DNA of 64,000 bases from Streptosporangiaceae bacterium (GCA_019239975.1 JAFAZE010000162.1:1-64000); one strand, 5' to 3'. Shown: positions 49,652-59,949, counted from the stretch's first letter. Made by a program: numbers and translations. The notes: a model not told the origin generated them from the sequence alone.

Positions 49652-50476
49652 TCAGCCGCGGGCTGTCCTGGCAAGATAGCTCACGGTCGCGGTATACGCA
49701 CGTTCGATGCTCCGGCCGACCTTGGCCCTGTCCCGGTAGCGGAACTGGGACAGCCCGGGGGGTAGCCGGTCCCCGCCGGTGGGCAGCACATGGACGCGCA
49801 CGCCATCCGGCAGCGCCGCCATCTCCTCGTGGAACCGGTGCCGGCGCGCGATCTCGAACGCGACGAGCCCGACCTCCCACGGGCGGCTGGGCACGGCGAG
49901 CGGGCTCTCGATCCGGCCGGCGTGCAGCACGTAGATGGAGGTCGCGCCCAGCGCGGCGGCCCGCCCGAGGGGGATGGAGTCGACCAGGCCGCCGTCGAAG
50001 TAGTGCTTTCCGCCGATCTCGGCGGGCGGCAGCAGACCGGGCACGGCGCACGACGCGACCACGGCCGGCACGACCGGCCCGCTGCTGAACCAGCGCGCGG
50101 CCGCCTCCTCGATGCTGGCCGCCACGCAGTGGAACGGCAGCTCCAGGTCGCGGAAGTCGGCGCCGGGAAACGCGGCGTCCAGGACCCGGCGCAGCGGCTC
50201 GGCCGAGTGCAGGTGCGTGCCGGAGCGCGCCAGCCGCGCGGCGCGCGCCGGCAGGTTCTCGCTGAAGGCCAGGCGCAGCGAATCGCCCTGCCACATCTCG
50301 CCGAGCCGTGCCGCCGCTCCCTCCGGGTCGGCGGCCACGAACACGCCGTTGAGAGCGCCCACCGACGTGCCCACCACCAGGTCGGGCCGGATGCCGGCTT
50401 CGGCCAGCGCGCGGAGCATCCCGACCTCGTGGGCGCCGAGCAGGCCGCCGCCGCCCAGTACGAACGCTGTCGTCAC
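49652..50476 (-). CDS. Patatin-like phospholipase
   Basis: This 274-residue protein has the patatin signature: oxyanion GGGGLLGAHEVG (about residues 8-19), nucleophile elbow VVGTSVGALNG (Ser near residue 38) and catalytic Asp in YFDGGLVDSIPLG (about residue 165). Such enzymes deacylate phospholipids or lipid esters. No signal peptide is seen, so it acts in the cytoplasm or at the inner membrane face. It is followed 35 bp later by the PlsC-like acyltransferase on the same strand. Unlike proteobacterial secreted patatins, no export domain is attached. Confidence 0.88.
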   Translation of the reverse strand: MTTAFVLGGGGLLGAHEVGMLRALAEAGIRPDLVVGTSVGALNGVFVAADPEGAAARLGEMWQGDSLRLAFSENLPARAARLARSGTHLHSAEPLRRVLDAAFPGADFRDLELPFHCVAASIEEAAARWFSSGPVVPAVVASCAVPGLLPPAEIGGKHYFDGGLVDSIPLGRAAALGATSIYVLHAGRIESPLAVPSRPWEVGLVAFEIARRHRFHEEMAALPDGVRVHVLPTGGDRLPPGLSQFRYRDRAKVGRSIERAYTATVSYLARTARG

Positions 50477-50707
50477 GCGAACCTACCCGGGGCCGGCCTT
50501 GTGCACCTGGATCTTCGGGCCGGGAGCGCCGCCGCGCGGCGGCCCGTGAATCCGCCGCACACCAGGCCGCCGCCCGCCATCCCGCCTCCTCATGCTGCCC
50601 CGCCGCACCGGCAGCCCTCGCAATTTTTTACCGAACGGACGCTGGTGACCCCGACAACGATAACCGCTGCCCGGGTACCGGCGGCTCGCGGCGGGTAAGC
50701 ACACGTC

Positions 50708-52174
50708 GTGGACCGGCTGGCTGACTACCGGCGCAAACGTGACGCGTCGCGCACGCCCGAGCCGGTGCCGGCCGCGGACTCCGGGCCAGAAGCCGGCGCC
50801 GGCGACGAGGACCGGCACGCGGGCGATGCCGGCGCCCCCCTTCCGAGGTTTGTCGTGCAGGAGCACCACGCGCGCCGGCTGCACTGGGATTTCCGGCTGG
50901 AGCGAGACGGCGTGCTGGTTTCCTGGGCGCTCCCGAAGGGGGTGCCCGACGACCCGGCGGTGAATCACCTCGCGGTGCACACCGAGGACCACCCGCTGGA
51001 ATACGGCGGCTTCGAGGGCCGGATCCCGCGGGGGGAGTACGGCGCGGGCAGCGTCACGATCTGGGATCACGGTACCTACGAGACCGGGAAGTGGGACGAC
51101 CGCGAGGTCAAGGTCGTGCTGCACGGGCAGCGGCTGTCCGGCGGGTACGTGCTTTTCCGCACCGGCAACGGGTGGATGATTCACCGGGAGCGAATGCCAC
51201 TGCCCGTTCGGCTGATACCAATGCTCGCCACCACCAGCAGGCAGCCGCCCACGGACGGTCAGTGGGCACTGGAGATGAAATGGGACGGCGTGCGCGCGCT
51301 CGCCTTCATCGAGGGCGGCCGGCCGCGGCTGGTGTCCCGGACCAGCCGTGACATCACGCAGGCGTACCCCGAGCTGGCCGGGATGGGCACCGCCATCGGG
51401 CACAGGCAGGTGCTGCTCGACGGGGAGATCGTCGCGTTCGGCGACGGGGGCTGGCCGGAGTTCGAGGCGCTGCAGCAGCGGATCCATGTCACCTCGGCCG
51501 CGCAGGCGGCACGGCTCGCCACCGAGAACCCCGTCACCTACCTGGCGTTCGACCTGCTGCAGCTGGACGGGCGGCCGCTGATGGGCCGGCCGTACAGCGA
51601 ACGGCGGGAGATGCTCGAGGACCTCATGCCGAACGGGCCCTACTGGCAGTGCCCGCCCGTTTTCCCCGGTGATGACTTCGCCGCCGTGCGGGCCGCGTCC
51701 GTCGAGCACGGGCTGGAGGGTGTGGTCGCCAAGCGGCTGGATTCGCGCTATGAGCCCGGTGAGCGCACGGGAAGCTGGCGGAAGATCAAGAACTCGCTCC
51801 GCCAGGAGGTTGTCGTCGCGGGGTGGAAGCCGGGCAAGGGCAACCGGGCCGGGCAGATCGGCTCGCTGCTGGTCGGCATCAACACGCCACACGGGACACC
51901 GAAGGGCCTGGTCTACGCCGGGCACGTCGGTACCGGGTTCACCGTGGCGACGCTGCGCATGCTGGGCGAGAGGCTGGCGCCGCTGCGCCGCCGGGACAGC
52001 CCGTTCACCGGGCCGGTGCCGCCGGAGCATGCGCGGCCCGCCGTCTGGGTAGAGCCACGGCTGGTGATCGACGTGACGTTCGAGGGCTGGACCCGGGCGG
52101 GCCGGATGCGCGCCCCGGCGTACAAGGGCCTGCGCGGGGACAAGGATCCCGCCGAGGTGGTGAGGGAGCCGTGA
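50708..52174 (+). CDS. ligD: ATP-dependent DNA ligase D with 3'-phosphoesterase domain
   Basis: This 488-residue protein joins a 3'-phosphoesterase domain (about residues 45-160: FVVQEHHARRLHWDFRLERD; WALPKGVPDDPAVNHLAVHT; GRIPRGEYGAGSV) to an ATP-dependent ligase (nucleotidyl Lys in LEMKWDGVRALAFIEGG, about residue 192; LLDGEIVAF; EGVVAKRLDSRYEPG; SWRKIKNSLRQEVVVAGWKP). It repairs double-strand breaks by non-homologous end joining with Ku. The LigD polymerase module is not in the same chain; a gutted copy follows three bases downstream. No ku gene lies in the window. Confidence 0.9.
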   Translation: MDRLADYRRKRDASRTPEPVPAADSGPEAGAGDEDRHAGDAGAPLPRFVVQEHHARRLHWDFRLERDGVLVSWALPKGVPDDPAVNHLAVHTEDHPLEYGGFEGRIPRGEYGAGSVTIWDHGTYETGKWDDREVKVVLHGQRLSGGYVLFRTGNGWMIHRERMPLPVRLIPMLATTSRQPPTDGQWALEMKWDGVRALAFIEGGRPRLVSRTSRDITQAYPELAGMGTAIGHRQVLLDGEIVAFGDGGWPEFEALQQRIHVTSAAQAARLATENPVTYLAFDLLQLDGRPLMGRPYSERREMLEDLMPNGPYWQCPPVFPGDDFAAVRAASVEHGLEGVVAKRLDSRYEPGERTGSWRKIKNSLRQEVVVAGWKPGKGNRAGQIGSLLVGINTPHGTPKGLVYAGHVGTGFTVATLRMLGERLAPLRRRDSPFTGPVPPEHARPAVWVEPRLVIDVTFEGWTRAGRMRAPAYKGLRGDKDPAEVVREP

Positions 52175-52177
52175 CGC

Positions 52178-52507
52178 GTGGCCGACGATAAGGTCGCCGT
52201 CCAGGCGGACGGCAGAACGCTCGTGCTCACCAACCTCCACTGGAGCCAGAACAACGGCTCCAAGACGACGGTCGCGCCGTACTCGCTGCGCGCCAGGGAC
52301 CGGCCCACGGTATCCACCCCGGTCACGTGGGAGGAGGCCGGGGCCTGCCGGAGGGTGAGTGACCTGGTGTTCACCGCCGACGAGGTCCCGGAGCGCGTGG
52401 ATGCGCTGGGGGACCTGTTCGCCCCGCTGCTCAGGTCGGCGGGGCGTCCCCGCGGCGCCCGGCGAGCAGGAGCAGGGCGCAGGCGGCCGGCGTCGAGTCG
52501 TCCATGA
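52178..52507 (+). pseudogene. LigD polymerase (primase-like) domain with a large internal deletion
   Basis: The frame starts VAVQADGRTLVLTNL, the usual opening of LigD polymerase proteins. It jumps directly to WSQNNGSKTTVAPYSLRARD and RPTVSTPVTWEEAGACRRVS with LVFTADEVPERVDALGDLFA, which is the last quarter of the same domain. About 200 residues that should carry the DxD catalytic aspartates and nucleotide-binding pocket are missing. The reading frame is preserved, but the product cannot be a polymerase. It follows the ligase gene after a 3-bp gap. Confidence 0.8.
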
Positions 52508-52592
52508 TGCGGCCCGGTACTCCCCGGCGATGTCCGGTTCCACGCGAACGTTGTGCCCCGGCACTGTCGGTGCCTGTTCCTACCATCGGGCC

Positions 52593-53447
52593 ATGGATCA
52601 GGTTCGTGCTCCGCTGGCACCGTCCGCGGTGTGCGGCGCCGGGACCGGGCGCGCCGCGACCTGGGCCGTCCTGCGCGGACGGCTCCGCCAGGAGGACCTG
52701 CCGCTCTGCGTGCGGGGGCCCGCGGCCTGCCGTGTCTGCCGGGGACCGGTCAGCCCGGGCTGCGCGCGCTGTTTTCAGTGTGACCGGCATCACCGGGAGG
52801 GCGCCGGGCTGCTCGCGGACGCGGTGGTGCCGGTCGCGTACGCCGTGCGGGGCGGCCGCCTGGCGGACGACCTGTGGCGCTACAAGTCGGCGGTGCCCGG
52901 CGCCGCCGCGGCGCGGGCACGGCTGCGCGCGCTGCTGCTGGTGTTCCTGCGGGACCACGGGGAATGCGTCTGGCGGGAGGCGGGGATGCCCGGCCCTGGC
53001 CTGGTCGCGGTGGTGCCGAGCGGCGGGGGCCGGCCCGGCCCGCACCCGCTGCGGGATCTCGCCCTGCCCTACCTGTCGCTGCCGGTGGCCGGTCTTTCCG
53101 TCCGTCCGGAGGCGGCCGCGCGCGGCCGCGATGTCAGCGTCACGTGGCTGCGGTCCGGCCGCCGGGTGAGCGGGGCCAGCGTGCTGCTGATCGAGGACAC
53201 CTGGGTGTCCGGCGGCAGCGCCCAGTCCGCCGCCGCGGCACTGAAGGCGGCCGGCGCGGCGCGAGTGGCCGTCGTCGTGCTCGGGCGCCATCTCAATCCG
53301 GCGGATCCGCTTTCCGCGCGGCTGGTGTCCTCGCTGCGCACCCGTCATCCGTGGCTGGCCACGTGCGCGGTTCATCCGGACAGGACCGGCGCCGCGCCCA
53401 GCACGGCGCCGGCCGGCGCGCCCGCGCCCGCGGCTCCCGGTCAATAA
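52593..53447 (+). CDS. ComF-like phosphoribosyltransferase-fold protein
   Basis: This 284-residue protein opens with a zinc-finger-like segment (CRVCRGPVSPGCARCFQCDR, about residues 50-69). It has the ComF-type region AYAVRGGRLADDLWRYKSAV and the PRPP-binding loop VLLIEDTWVSGGSAQSAAAA (about residues 200-219). It resembles ComF/amidophosphoribosyltransferase-like proteins linked to DNA uptake in other bacteria; in actinomycetes the role is uncertain. Its proximity to ligD and nth suggests, but does not prove, a DNA-related role. ATG 52593 is used; the ORF extends upstream without support. Confidence 0.75.
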   Translation: MDQVRAPLAPSAVCGAGTGRAATWAVLRGRLRQEDLPLCVRGPAACRVCRGPVSPGCARCFQCDRHHREGAGLLADAVVPVAYAVRGGRLADDLWRYKSAVPGAAAARARLRALLLVFLRDHGECVWREAGMPGPGLVAVVPSGGGRPGPHPLRDLALPYLSLPVAGLSVRPEAAARGRDVSVTWLRSGRRVSGASVLLIEDTWVSGGSAQSAAAALKAAGAARVAVVVLGRHLNPADPLSARLVSSLRTRHPWLATCAVHPDRTGAAPSTAPAGAPAPAAPGQ

Positions 53448-53456
53448 GCTTGATGG

Positions 53457-54160
<704 letters not shown>

Positions 54161-54164
<4 letters not shown>

Positions 54165-54823
54165 CCGGGGACGGTGACCCGGCCGCCGTCATGAACGCCA
54201 GCGAGGTGCCGGAATGGCTAAGGGACCTCGCGGCGGCGGCCGCCCGGATGGACGTGCCGCCCGCGATACGGCCGCCCGAGCTGGGCGGCCGTCCGTCCGC
54301 CGTGCTCGTGCTCTTCGCCGACGGCCCGTCGGGCCCGGACCTGCTGTTCATTCAGCGGAGCCAGGGCCTGCGCAGGCACCCCGGCCAGCCCGCGTTTCCG
54401 GGCGGGGCGATCGAGGACGGCGACGCGGGTCCGATCGCGGCCGCGCTGCGCGAGGCGGCCGAGGAGACCGGCCTGGACCCGCACGGCGTCGAGGTGCTCG
54501 GCGCGCTTCCCGAGCTGTTCATCCCGCGGAGCGGATTCCGGGTAACGCCCGTGCTCGCGTGGTGGCGGGAGCCGTGCGCGGTGGGACCGGTGGACATCGG
54601 GGAGGTCGCCGCCGTCGAGCGGATCGCCGTCGCCGAGCTGGCCGATCCGCGCAGCAGGCTCATGGTGCGCGGGCCCAGCGGGCGTGCCGCGCCCGCGTTC
54701 AGGGTGCGGTCGATGCTCATCTGGGGGTTCACGGCCGCGCTTGCCGACCGGCTGCTCGCGCTCGCTGGATGGGAGCTGCCGTGGGACGCGACGAACGTGC
54801 GGGAGCTGTCCGAGGGAGCATGA
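54161..54823 (+). CDS. Nudix hydrolase, CoA pyrophosphatase-like
   Basis: This 220-residue protein has the Nudix box region FPGGAIEDGDAGPIAAALRE followed by AAEETGLDP (about residues 84-112). The upstream signature LLFIQRSQGLRRHPGQPAFP matches the NuCoA motif (LLTxRSxxLxxHxGQxxFPGG) of CoA and acyl-CoA pyrophosphatases. It probably hydrolyses CoA derivatives to 4'-phosphopantetheine and ADP. GTG 54161 overlaps the nth stop; ATG 54191 is an alternative start. It lies between nth and the membrane protease gene. Confidence 0.85.
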
Positions 54824-54907
54824 CGCTCTGCTTACGGTTCCGTGCCGCACGCCGGTGCCGGGGCGATCCCAGCTTCACCATCCGGCGGCACCGGATACCG
54901 TGGGACC

Positions 54908-56098
54908 GTGCGCGCGGACCTCCTCGACCTGGCCCTGATCGTGGTTGCCGTCGCATTCGCGGTCTCCGGTTACCGGCAGGGGTTCATCGTCGGGACGCTG
55001 AGCTTCATCGGCTTCCTCGGCGGCGCCGTACTCGGCGCCCAGTTCGGCCCGGGCATCTCCCGGGCGCTCGTCGGAGGCCAGACACAGCAGGATGTCGTGG
55101 CCGTCATTCTGCTCGTCAGCGGCGCGATCATCGGGCAGTTCGTCGCGTCCTCCATCGGGACCGCGATGCGCTCCACGATGACCGGGCGGTCCACGACGGC
55201 CCTCGACTCCGTCGGCGGCTCGGCCGTCAGCGTGCTTTCCGTGCTGCTGATCGCGTGGGCGATCGGATCCGTGCTGACCGCGTCCCCGTTCCCCGTCGTC
55301 GTGCAGCAGGTCGACAACTCCGCGGTGCTGCGCACGATGGACAGGATCATGCCGTCGCCCGCCAAGACGATGTTCTCCGATTTCCGCAGAATGCTCGCGA
55401 GCGGGCCGTTCCCGCAGGTGTTCAGCGGTATCGGCTCGGCCCGCCTGCTGTCGGTGCCCGCGCCCGACCAGGCGGTGCTGAACTCGCCCGCCTTCCTGGA
55501 CGCGCGCAGCCGGGTGGTCAAGGTCCGCGGGACGGCGACCAGTTGCGACCGCAGCATCGAGGGCTCCGGGTTCGTCTACTCGCCCGGCCACGTGCTCACC
55601 AACGCTCACGTCGTGGCCGGGGTGACGCAGGGGCCGGCGGTGACCACGGACACCGGGGTCACCTTCCAGGCCCAGGTGGTCTTCTATGACCCGCAGGTGG
55701 ACGTCGCCGTGCTGTACGTCCCGGGCCTCAACATGACGCCGCTGCGGTTCGCCGGGCAGGCGAATCCGGGCGCGGACGCGGTGGTCGCCGGGTACCCGCT
55801 CAACCATTCCTTCACCGCCGTCGCCGCGCGGATCGGCCAGATCCAGCAGGCCGAAGGCCCGGACATCTACCAGACCGGCCAGGTGGACCGGCAGATCTAC
55901 GAGATCAGGGCCGTCGTGGAGCCGGGCAACTCGGGCGGCCCCCTGCTCAGCTCCGACGGCACCGTCTACGGGATGGTGTTCGCCGCGGCGGTCGGCGTGT
56001 CAGACACCGGGTTCGCGCTGACCTCGGCGGAGGTGGCCGCCGACGCCACCGCCGGGGCGAGGTCCACGGTGCCGGTCTCGACCCAGGGCTGCGACTAG
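54908..56098 (+). CDS. MarP-like membrane serine protease (CvpA-type membrane domain + trypsin-like domain)
   Basis: The 396-residue protein starts at GTG 54908 with four transmembrane helices of the colicin V production type (LLDLALIVVAVAFAVSGYRQ; VAVILLVSGAIIGQFVASS; SVLSVLLIAWAIGSVLTASP). A periplasmic chymotrypsin-like protease follows with the triad His (HVLTNAHVVAG), Asp (YDPQVDVAVLY) and Ser (VEPGNSGGPLLSSDG, about residue 344). In Mycobacterium tuberculosis MarP maintains pH homeostasis under acid. The two Cys residues flanking the protease domain (TSCDRS and TQGCD) may form the disulfide described for MarP. It is the last gene of the nth-nudix group. Confidence 0.9.
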   Translation: MRADLLDLALIVVAVAFAVSGYRQGFIVGTLSFIGFLGGAVLGAQFGPGISRALVGGQTQQDVVAVILLVSGAIIGQFVASSIGTAMRSTMTGRSTTALDSVGGSAVSVLSVLLIAWAIGSVLTASPFPVVVQQVDNSAVLRTMDRIMPSPAKTMFSDFRRMLASGPFPQVFSGIGSARLLSVPAPDQAVLNSPAFLDARSRVVKVRGTATSCDRSIEGSGFVYSPGHVLTNAHVVAGVTQGPAVTTDTGVTFQAQVVFYDPQVDVAVLYVPGLNMTPLRFAGQANPGADAVVAGYPLNHSFTAVAARIGQIQQAEGPDIYQTGQVDRQIYEIRAVVEPGNSGGPLLSSDGTVYGMVFAAAVGVSDTGFALTSAEVAADATAGARSTVPVSTQGCD

Positions 56099-56167
56099 CC
56101 CGCCCGGCGAGCGCCGCCCGGCGAGCGCCGCCCGCGGAAACTCGCGGCCGCCGGATGCGCCCGGTCC

Positions 56168-56665
56168 TCAGGTGGGACGCAGCGGCAGGCGGAAGCCTGG
56201 CTCCGGGATCGCGGCGAGCCCTTCGGCCGCTATCCGCGCGGATAGCTGCTCGGCGCCGGCCACCACCCCGGCCACGTCGATACCGTACGGGCCGCCGCCG
56301 GGCCCCGGCCCGGCGGCCTGATACGTGCGGACGCGCTGCGCGCCGCGGCGCAGCAGGGCCGCCGCGCCTTTGGCGTTGCCCCGGCGGGCGTGCGTGAGCC
56401 CGACCGCGATCTGCGCCAGCCCCTGCCACAGGTCCCGCTCCCGCTCAGGCGCCGCCTTCCACGCCGCCTCGAGCACCTCGTGGGCGTGGAACGGGCGGCC
56501 GGCGAGCAGCAGCTCGTCGGCGAGCGCGGCCGCCTCGGCGGGACCGAGGGCCAGATCGTCCGGCATTCCCGGCTCGCCCGCCGACGAGCGCGGCAGCGGC
56601 CGGCCCAGCGCGTCGCGCGGCCGTGCGTTCCGCGGCCTTCCCGCCTGATCCCTGTCCCGGCTCAT
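56168..56665 (-). CDS. DUF309-family protein
   Basis: This 165-residue protein contains LLLAGRPFHAHEVLEAAWKA (the HAHEVLE metal-binding-like signature of DUF309) and ERDLWQGLAQIAVGLTHARR, GNAKGAAALLRRGAQRV. Domain function is unknown. The N-terminal 40 residues are Arg/Pro-rich, and the true start may be the inner ATG at GMPDDLALGP (about 56566). It ends the leftward three-gene group with the hydrolase and DUF1469 genes. Confidence 0.8.
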   Translation of the reverse strand: MSRDRDQAGRPRNARPRDALGRPLPRSSAGEPGMPDDLALGPAEAAALADELLLAGRPFHAHEVLEAAWKAAPERERDLWQGLAQIAVGLTHARRGNAKGAAALLRRGAQRVRTYQAAGPGPGGGPYGIDVAGVVAGAEQLSARIAAEGLAAIPEPGFRLPLRPT

Positions 56666-56674
56666 CGCCGGCGT

Positions 56675-57598
56675 TCAGCGCTCCGGCTCCGGGTCGGCCA
56701 GCCAGCCGCGAAGCTCGGTGTCGAAGGTGACCGGCCGTTCCTCGTGCGGGAAATGGCCTGCGCCGTCGATCACCTTCCAGCGGTACGGCGCCTCCACGTA
56801 CCGGCCGGCGCCCCGCGCGGTCCTCGGCGGCACGCACGGGTCCAGCGCGCCCTGCAGGTGCAGGGTCGGCGCCTGGATCGGCGCCCGCATGTGCCGGGCG
56901 TACCGGAGCCCGTCGGGCCGCAGCCCGCTGCGGACGAACCAGCGCTGGTACTCGAGCGCGGAGTGGGCGACCGAGGGGATGCGCATCGCGCGGCGGTAGG
57001 TGCGCTCGGCTTCGGAGTCCGGCCATCCGGGGGCGGACCATTCGGCGAGTATCCGGCCGACGCGGGAGGCGCCGTCGCGCAGCAGCTGGCGCTCGGGAAA
57101 CAGCGGGAGCTGGAACGCCGGCGGGTAGCCGCTGCGGCGCCCCTGCCCGAGCGGATCGCCGAAGATCGCCGCGCGCATCCGCCGGGGATGCCCCATCGAC
57201 ACCACGGCGAGGCGCCGGACCGCCTTCGGAAAGTAGGAGGCGAGCGTCCACGCGACCAGGGCGCCCCAGTCGTGGCCGACCACGATGGCGTTCGCCTCGC
57301 CGAGCGCGCGGATCAGCCCGGCGGCGTCGGCCGCCGCGGTGACCAGGTCGTAGCCGCGCGGCGGCTTGTCGCTTCCGCCGTAGCCTCTCAGGTCCGCGGC
57401 CACGGCCCGGTAGCCGGCCGGCGGCAGCGTCTCGAGCTGGCGGCGCCACGCCCACCAGAATTCCGGGAATCCGTGGAGCAGCAGAACCAGCGGGCCGTCC
57501 CCGCTTTCCGCGACGTGGAAACGGGTGCCGTTGGCGCTCACCGAGCGGTGCGTCCAGGGCCCGCTGATCTGGACGGCGGAGTCGCCGGCCACGGCCAT
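56675..57598 (-). CDS. Alpha/beta hydrolase, epoxide hydrolase/haloalkane dehalogenase-like
   Basis: The 307-residue hydrolase has LVLLLHGFPEFWWAWRRQLE (HGFPE oxyanion motif), VAADLRGYGGSDKPP, the nucleophile elbow AIVVGHDWGALVAWTLASY (Asp in GHDWG, about residue 105) and a C-terminal His in IDGAGHFPHEERP. An Asp nucleophile is characteristic of epoxide hydrolases and dehalogenases. Substrate unknown. ATG 57598 is 10 bp after the DUF1469 stop, so they are co-transcribed. DUF309 begins 10 bp after its end. Confidence 0.85.
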   Translation of the reverse strand: MAVAGDSAVQISGPWTHRSVSANGTRFHVAESGDGPLVLLLHGFPEFWWAWRRQLETLPPAGYRAVAADLRGYGGSDKPPRGYDLVTAAADAAGLIRALGEANAIVVGHDWGALVAWTLASYFPKAVRRLAVVSMGHPRRMRAAIFGDPLGQGRRSGYPPAFQLPLFPERQLLRDGASRVGRILAEWSAPGWPDSEAERTYRRAMRIPSVAHSALEYQRWFVRSGLRPDGLRYARHMRAPIQAPTLHLQGALDPCVPPRTARGAGRYVEAPYRWKVIDGAGHFPHEERPVTFDTELRGWLADPEPER

Positions 57599-57608
57599 CG
57601 CGGTCACC

Positions 57609-58094
57609 TCACCGCGACGGGCGGCCGGCGATCTGCGCCCGGTCCTCGGCCGCTGCCACGGCTCGCCCGTCTTCGCCCTGCTCCTTGGCACGGCGAAGCA
57701 TGGCCACGTCCTCGGCCACGGTCTTCCTGGTCCTGCGCATCCCGGAGAACTTCCGCAGTACCAGCCGCGCCACGAACGCCGCGACCGCCGCCAGCACGGC
57801 GACGGTGAGCGCCACCCACAGAAACGCCCCCCACAGGCCGCCGGGCGCCCCGACCGCGTACAGGCCGTAGGCGTAGGCGAAGCAGAGGAGCACCAGGATG
57901 AGGCACCCGGCGAAGGCGCAGAACCCGAAGAGCGCTCCGGACACGGCGGCGCGCTGCACGTCGCCCCGCAGCTCGCGTTTAGCCAGGCTGATCTCGTACC
58001 GCATCAGCTGCGAGACATCTTTGGCCGCCTGGGCCACGAGATCGCCAAGCGATTTGTCGCCGCTGACGGCGTCGGGCGTTCCGCTGCGGACCAT
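57609..58094 (-). CDS. DUF1469 / phage-holin-superfamily membrane protein
   Basis: The 161-residue protein has an amphipathic N-terminal helix (SLGDLVAQAAKDVSQLMRYE; SLAKRELRGDVQRAA) and two membrane helices (GALFGFCAFAGCLILVLLCF; FLWVALTVAVLAAVAAFVAR). An Arg/Lys/Glu-rich tail follows. This matches the actinobacterial DUF1469 (putative actinobacterial holin-X) family, which is not tied to phage lysis here. ATG 58094 follows GGAGAGGG. It is first of the leftward three-gene group; role unknown. Confidence 0.8.
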   Translation of the reverse strand: MVRSGTPDAVSGDKSLGDLVAQAAKDVSQLMRYEISLAKRELRGDVQRAAVSGALFGFCAFAGCLILVLLCFAYAYGLYAVGAPGGLWGAFLWVALTVAVLAAVAAFVARLVLRKFSGMRRTRKTVAEDVAMLRRAKEQGEDGRAVAAAEDRAQIAGRPSR

Positions 58095-58259
58095 CAAGCC
58101 CTCTCCAATCATGCGGGCGCCGGCCGGCGCGGCGCCCCTTGCCCCCATAAACCTGGCTCTACCCTGGCTGGCGCGCGCCGCAACAACGGAACGCGGCAAC
58201 CCCCGTCGGCGGATCGTCTGTCTAAGGCTAACGCCAGTGATCGTCATCATCGCCGGCAT

Positions 58260-59949
58260 CCCGCTGCTGGCCGGATGTTTCGCGGCTTCAGTCCGCGCTT
58301 CCTGTCCGGGAAGCCGTCTTCACGCCATTGCGCCCTGCCACATTAGCCCCAATGGCTGCGCTCGTGCCCGTACTTCCCTCGGCATCCCTGTTGCGCCGTC
58401 GGCTTTGGGTCGCCATTCCACGAAACACGCTGCGTATTAGGCAACAGTACGGCAATGACGCCGAATTGTGACATCACGATCCAGTTTCGGTCCGGCGATG
58501 CCTGTAACGCTTCCGCAACACCCGACGATGGAACCTTGCGATCGCCAGCATGCGAGTGGCTGGGAATGGCGCCGCCGGGCGGCTGGCGAGAGTGAGCGGG
58601 GGCAAAAGTGAACGACGTGACAAGTGTGAATGATGGGACAGGAGCGCTGTTTGACTATGAGTGACCGCTGTGACAGCAGTGATCAACGGTGCAGTAGTTA
58701 ACTGAGTGCAAGTACGCGGACCCGAAGTTTCCACGAAGTGACAGTTGCGACTAGTGTCGTGGAAGTTTAGGTATCGTATACGACCCTTAGTTTCCGTAAC
58801 CCGCAAACTCCGAACTCTTTTACGGAAACTAAGGAGGCAGTGGTCTTGCTGATGTGGTGCAGGGTGTTATCGCGACAGGCGATGATGCCGATGGATATTG
58901 GCGCATGTGGCGGCAGCGGGTGATGCGTCGACGGGCGGCGGCAGATGTGGCAGTTGGGATGGTGCCGCGACGGGTGCGGTGGCGGCTGCGAGGCCCGCAG
59001 GGCCGGAACGTGCGAACGGCGCCCCTGGCAGGGGCGCCGCCGCGCAAGCACGTCATGCCTGGCTACCAAGCGTGCACCTTCTCCGTCAGTCAGGCGGCCG
59101 TTTCAACGGCCTGACCTGGCCTGACACGCCTCCCGCGGCTGGTCGCGCGTGGGTACCTGGCTGCCGTGCCCGGACGTTCCGTGTCCGTATCCCCTTTCTA
59201 CGACGAAAGCGCCCGGCTGGGAAGCCCGGGGCCGTAACCGATTCGTGATCTCGATCAGTAGCCCTCATCGCATGTCTTGAACGGGGGGTCTCACTTGAAC
59301 GGCGCGCTGGAATCCTGAACGGCGTCTCCCCGCCGCTGGCGGCTTCCCGCCGCTGACGGCTCCCCTGGACCCGACTGCTCTCGGCCCTGACGGCTCGCCG
59401 CCCTGACGGTCCCTGGACCCGGCTGCTCCCGGCCCCGACACTCCCTGCCCTGACGGCTCCCTGCCCTGACGGCTCCCTGATCGGCCGGAAGGGCCGCACT
59501 ACCTGGCAGGCCCCGGCTTTCCCGACGCCGGGTTCCCTGCCCTCGCGAACCATCAGTCACGTTCGTACCAGCAGCCACATGAAGAACGATGGGCCTCAGG
59601 CGCCGCGCCCGGGACGGCGATTCCGGTGTCGGGAAATGGAACCGGCGGAGCCGAAAGTTTTCTTCGCCGCTAGTGAACGCCCCGCACGCGCGCCGTCACG
59701 CACTGCGTTGCAGGTGGCGGGCATTGCAACCGTTTTCACAGCGTATGCCCGGACGGCTCGGGGGCGTCAAAAGCAGGCCGGCCGGCACAAAAGTATCGGT
59801 TGAAAGATCTGTTCATGGTCAGGTCACGTATGTTCTAATGCCGTTGCACGGGTTCTCAGTGGCCATCCGGTGGCGGTACGCGATCACCGGAATCCGCTAA
59901 GCTTTCCTGTAGAACGGCGCCGGCCTACCCCCCCAGGGCCGGACCGTGC
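58260..59949. other. Gene-poor 1.7-kb region
   Basis: I support no gene here. It contains the 15-bp inverted repeat at 58785-58834 and low-complexity CTGACGGCTCC-type repeats (about 59356-59480, with CCCTGCCCTGACGGCT occurring twice). One frame (58845 to about 58930) faintly recalls a phage antirepressor-type segment. Short frames at 59579 and 59589 have no features. Confidence 0.4.
58785..58834. repeat. Perfect 15-bp inverted repeat CCTTAGTTTCCGTAA / TTACGGAAACTAAGG
   Basis: The arms 58785-58799 and 58820-58834 flank a 20-bp loop. A strong ribosome-binding-like AAGGAGG overlaps the right end, but only a 27-codon frame follows. It could be an operator or a transposon-like end. Confidence 0.6.

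Noticed and set aside
48567..50294. Long N-terminal extension of the acyltransferase
   Set aside because: The extra residues overlap the patatin-like gene in another frame and are compositionally shadow-like. A proper membrane-helix start exists at 49616.
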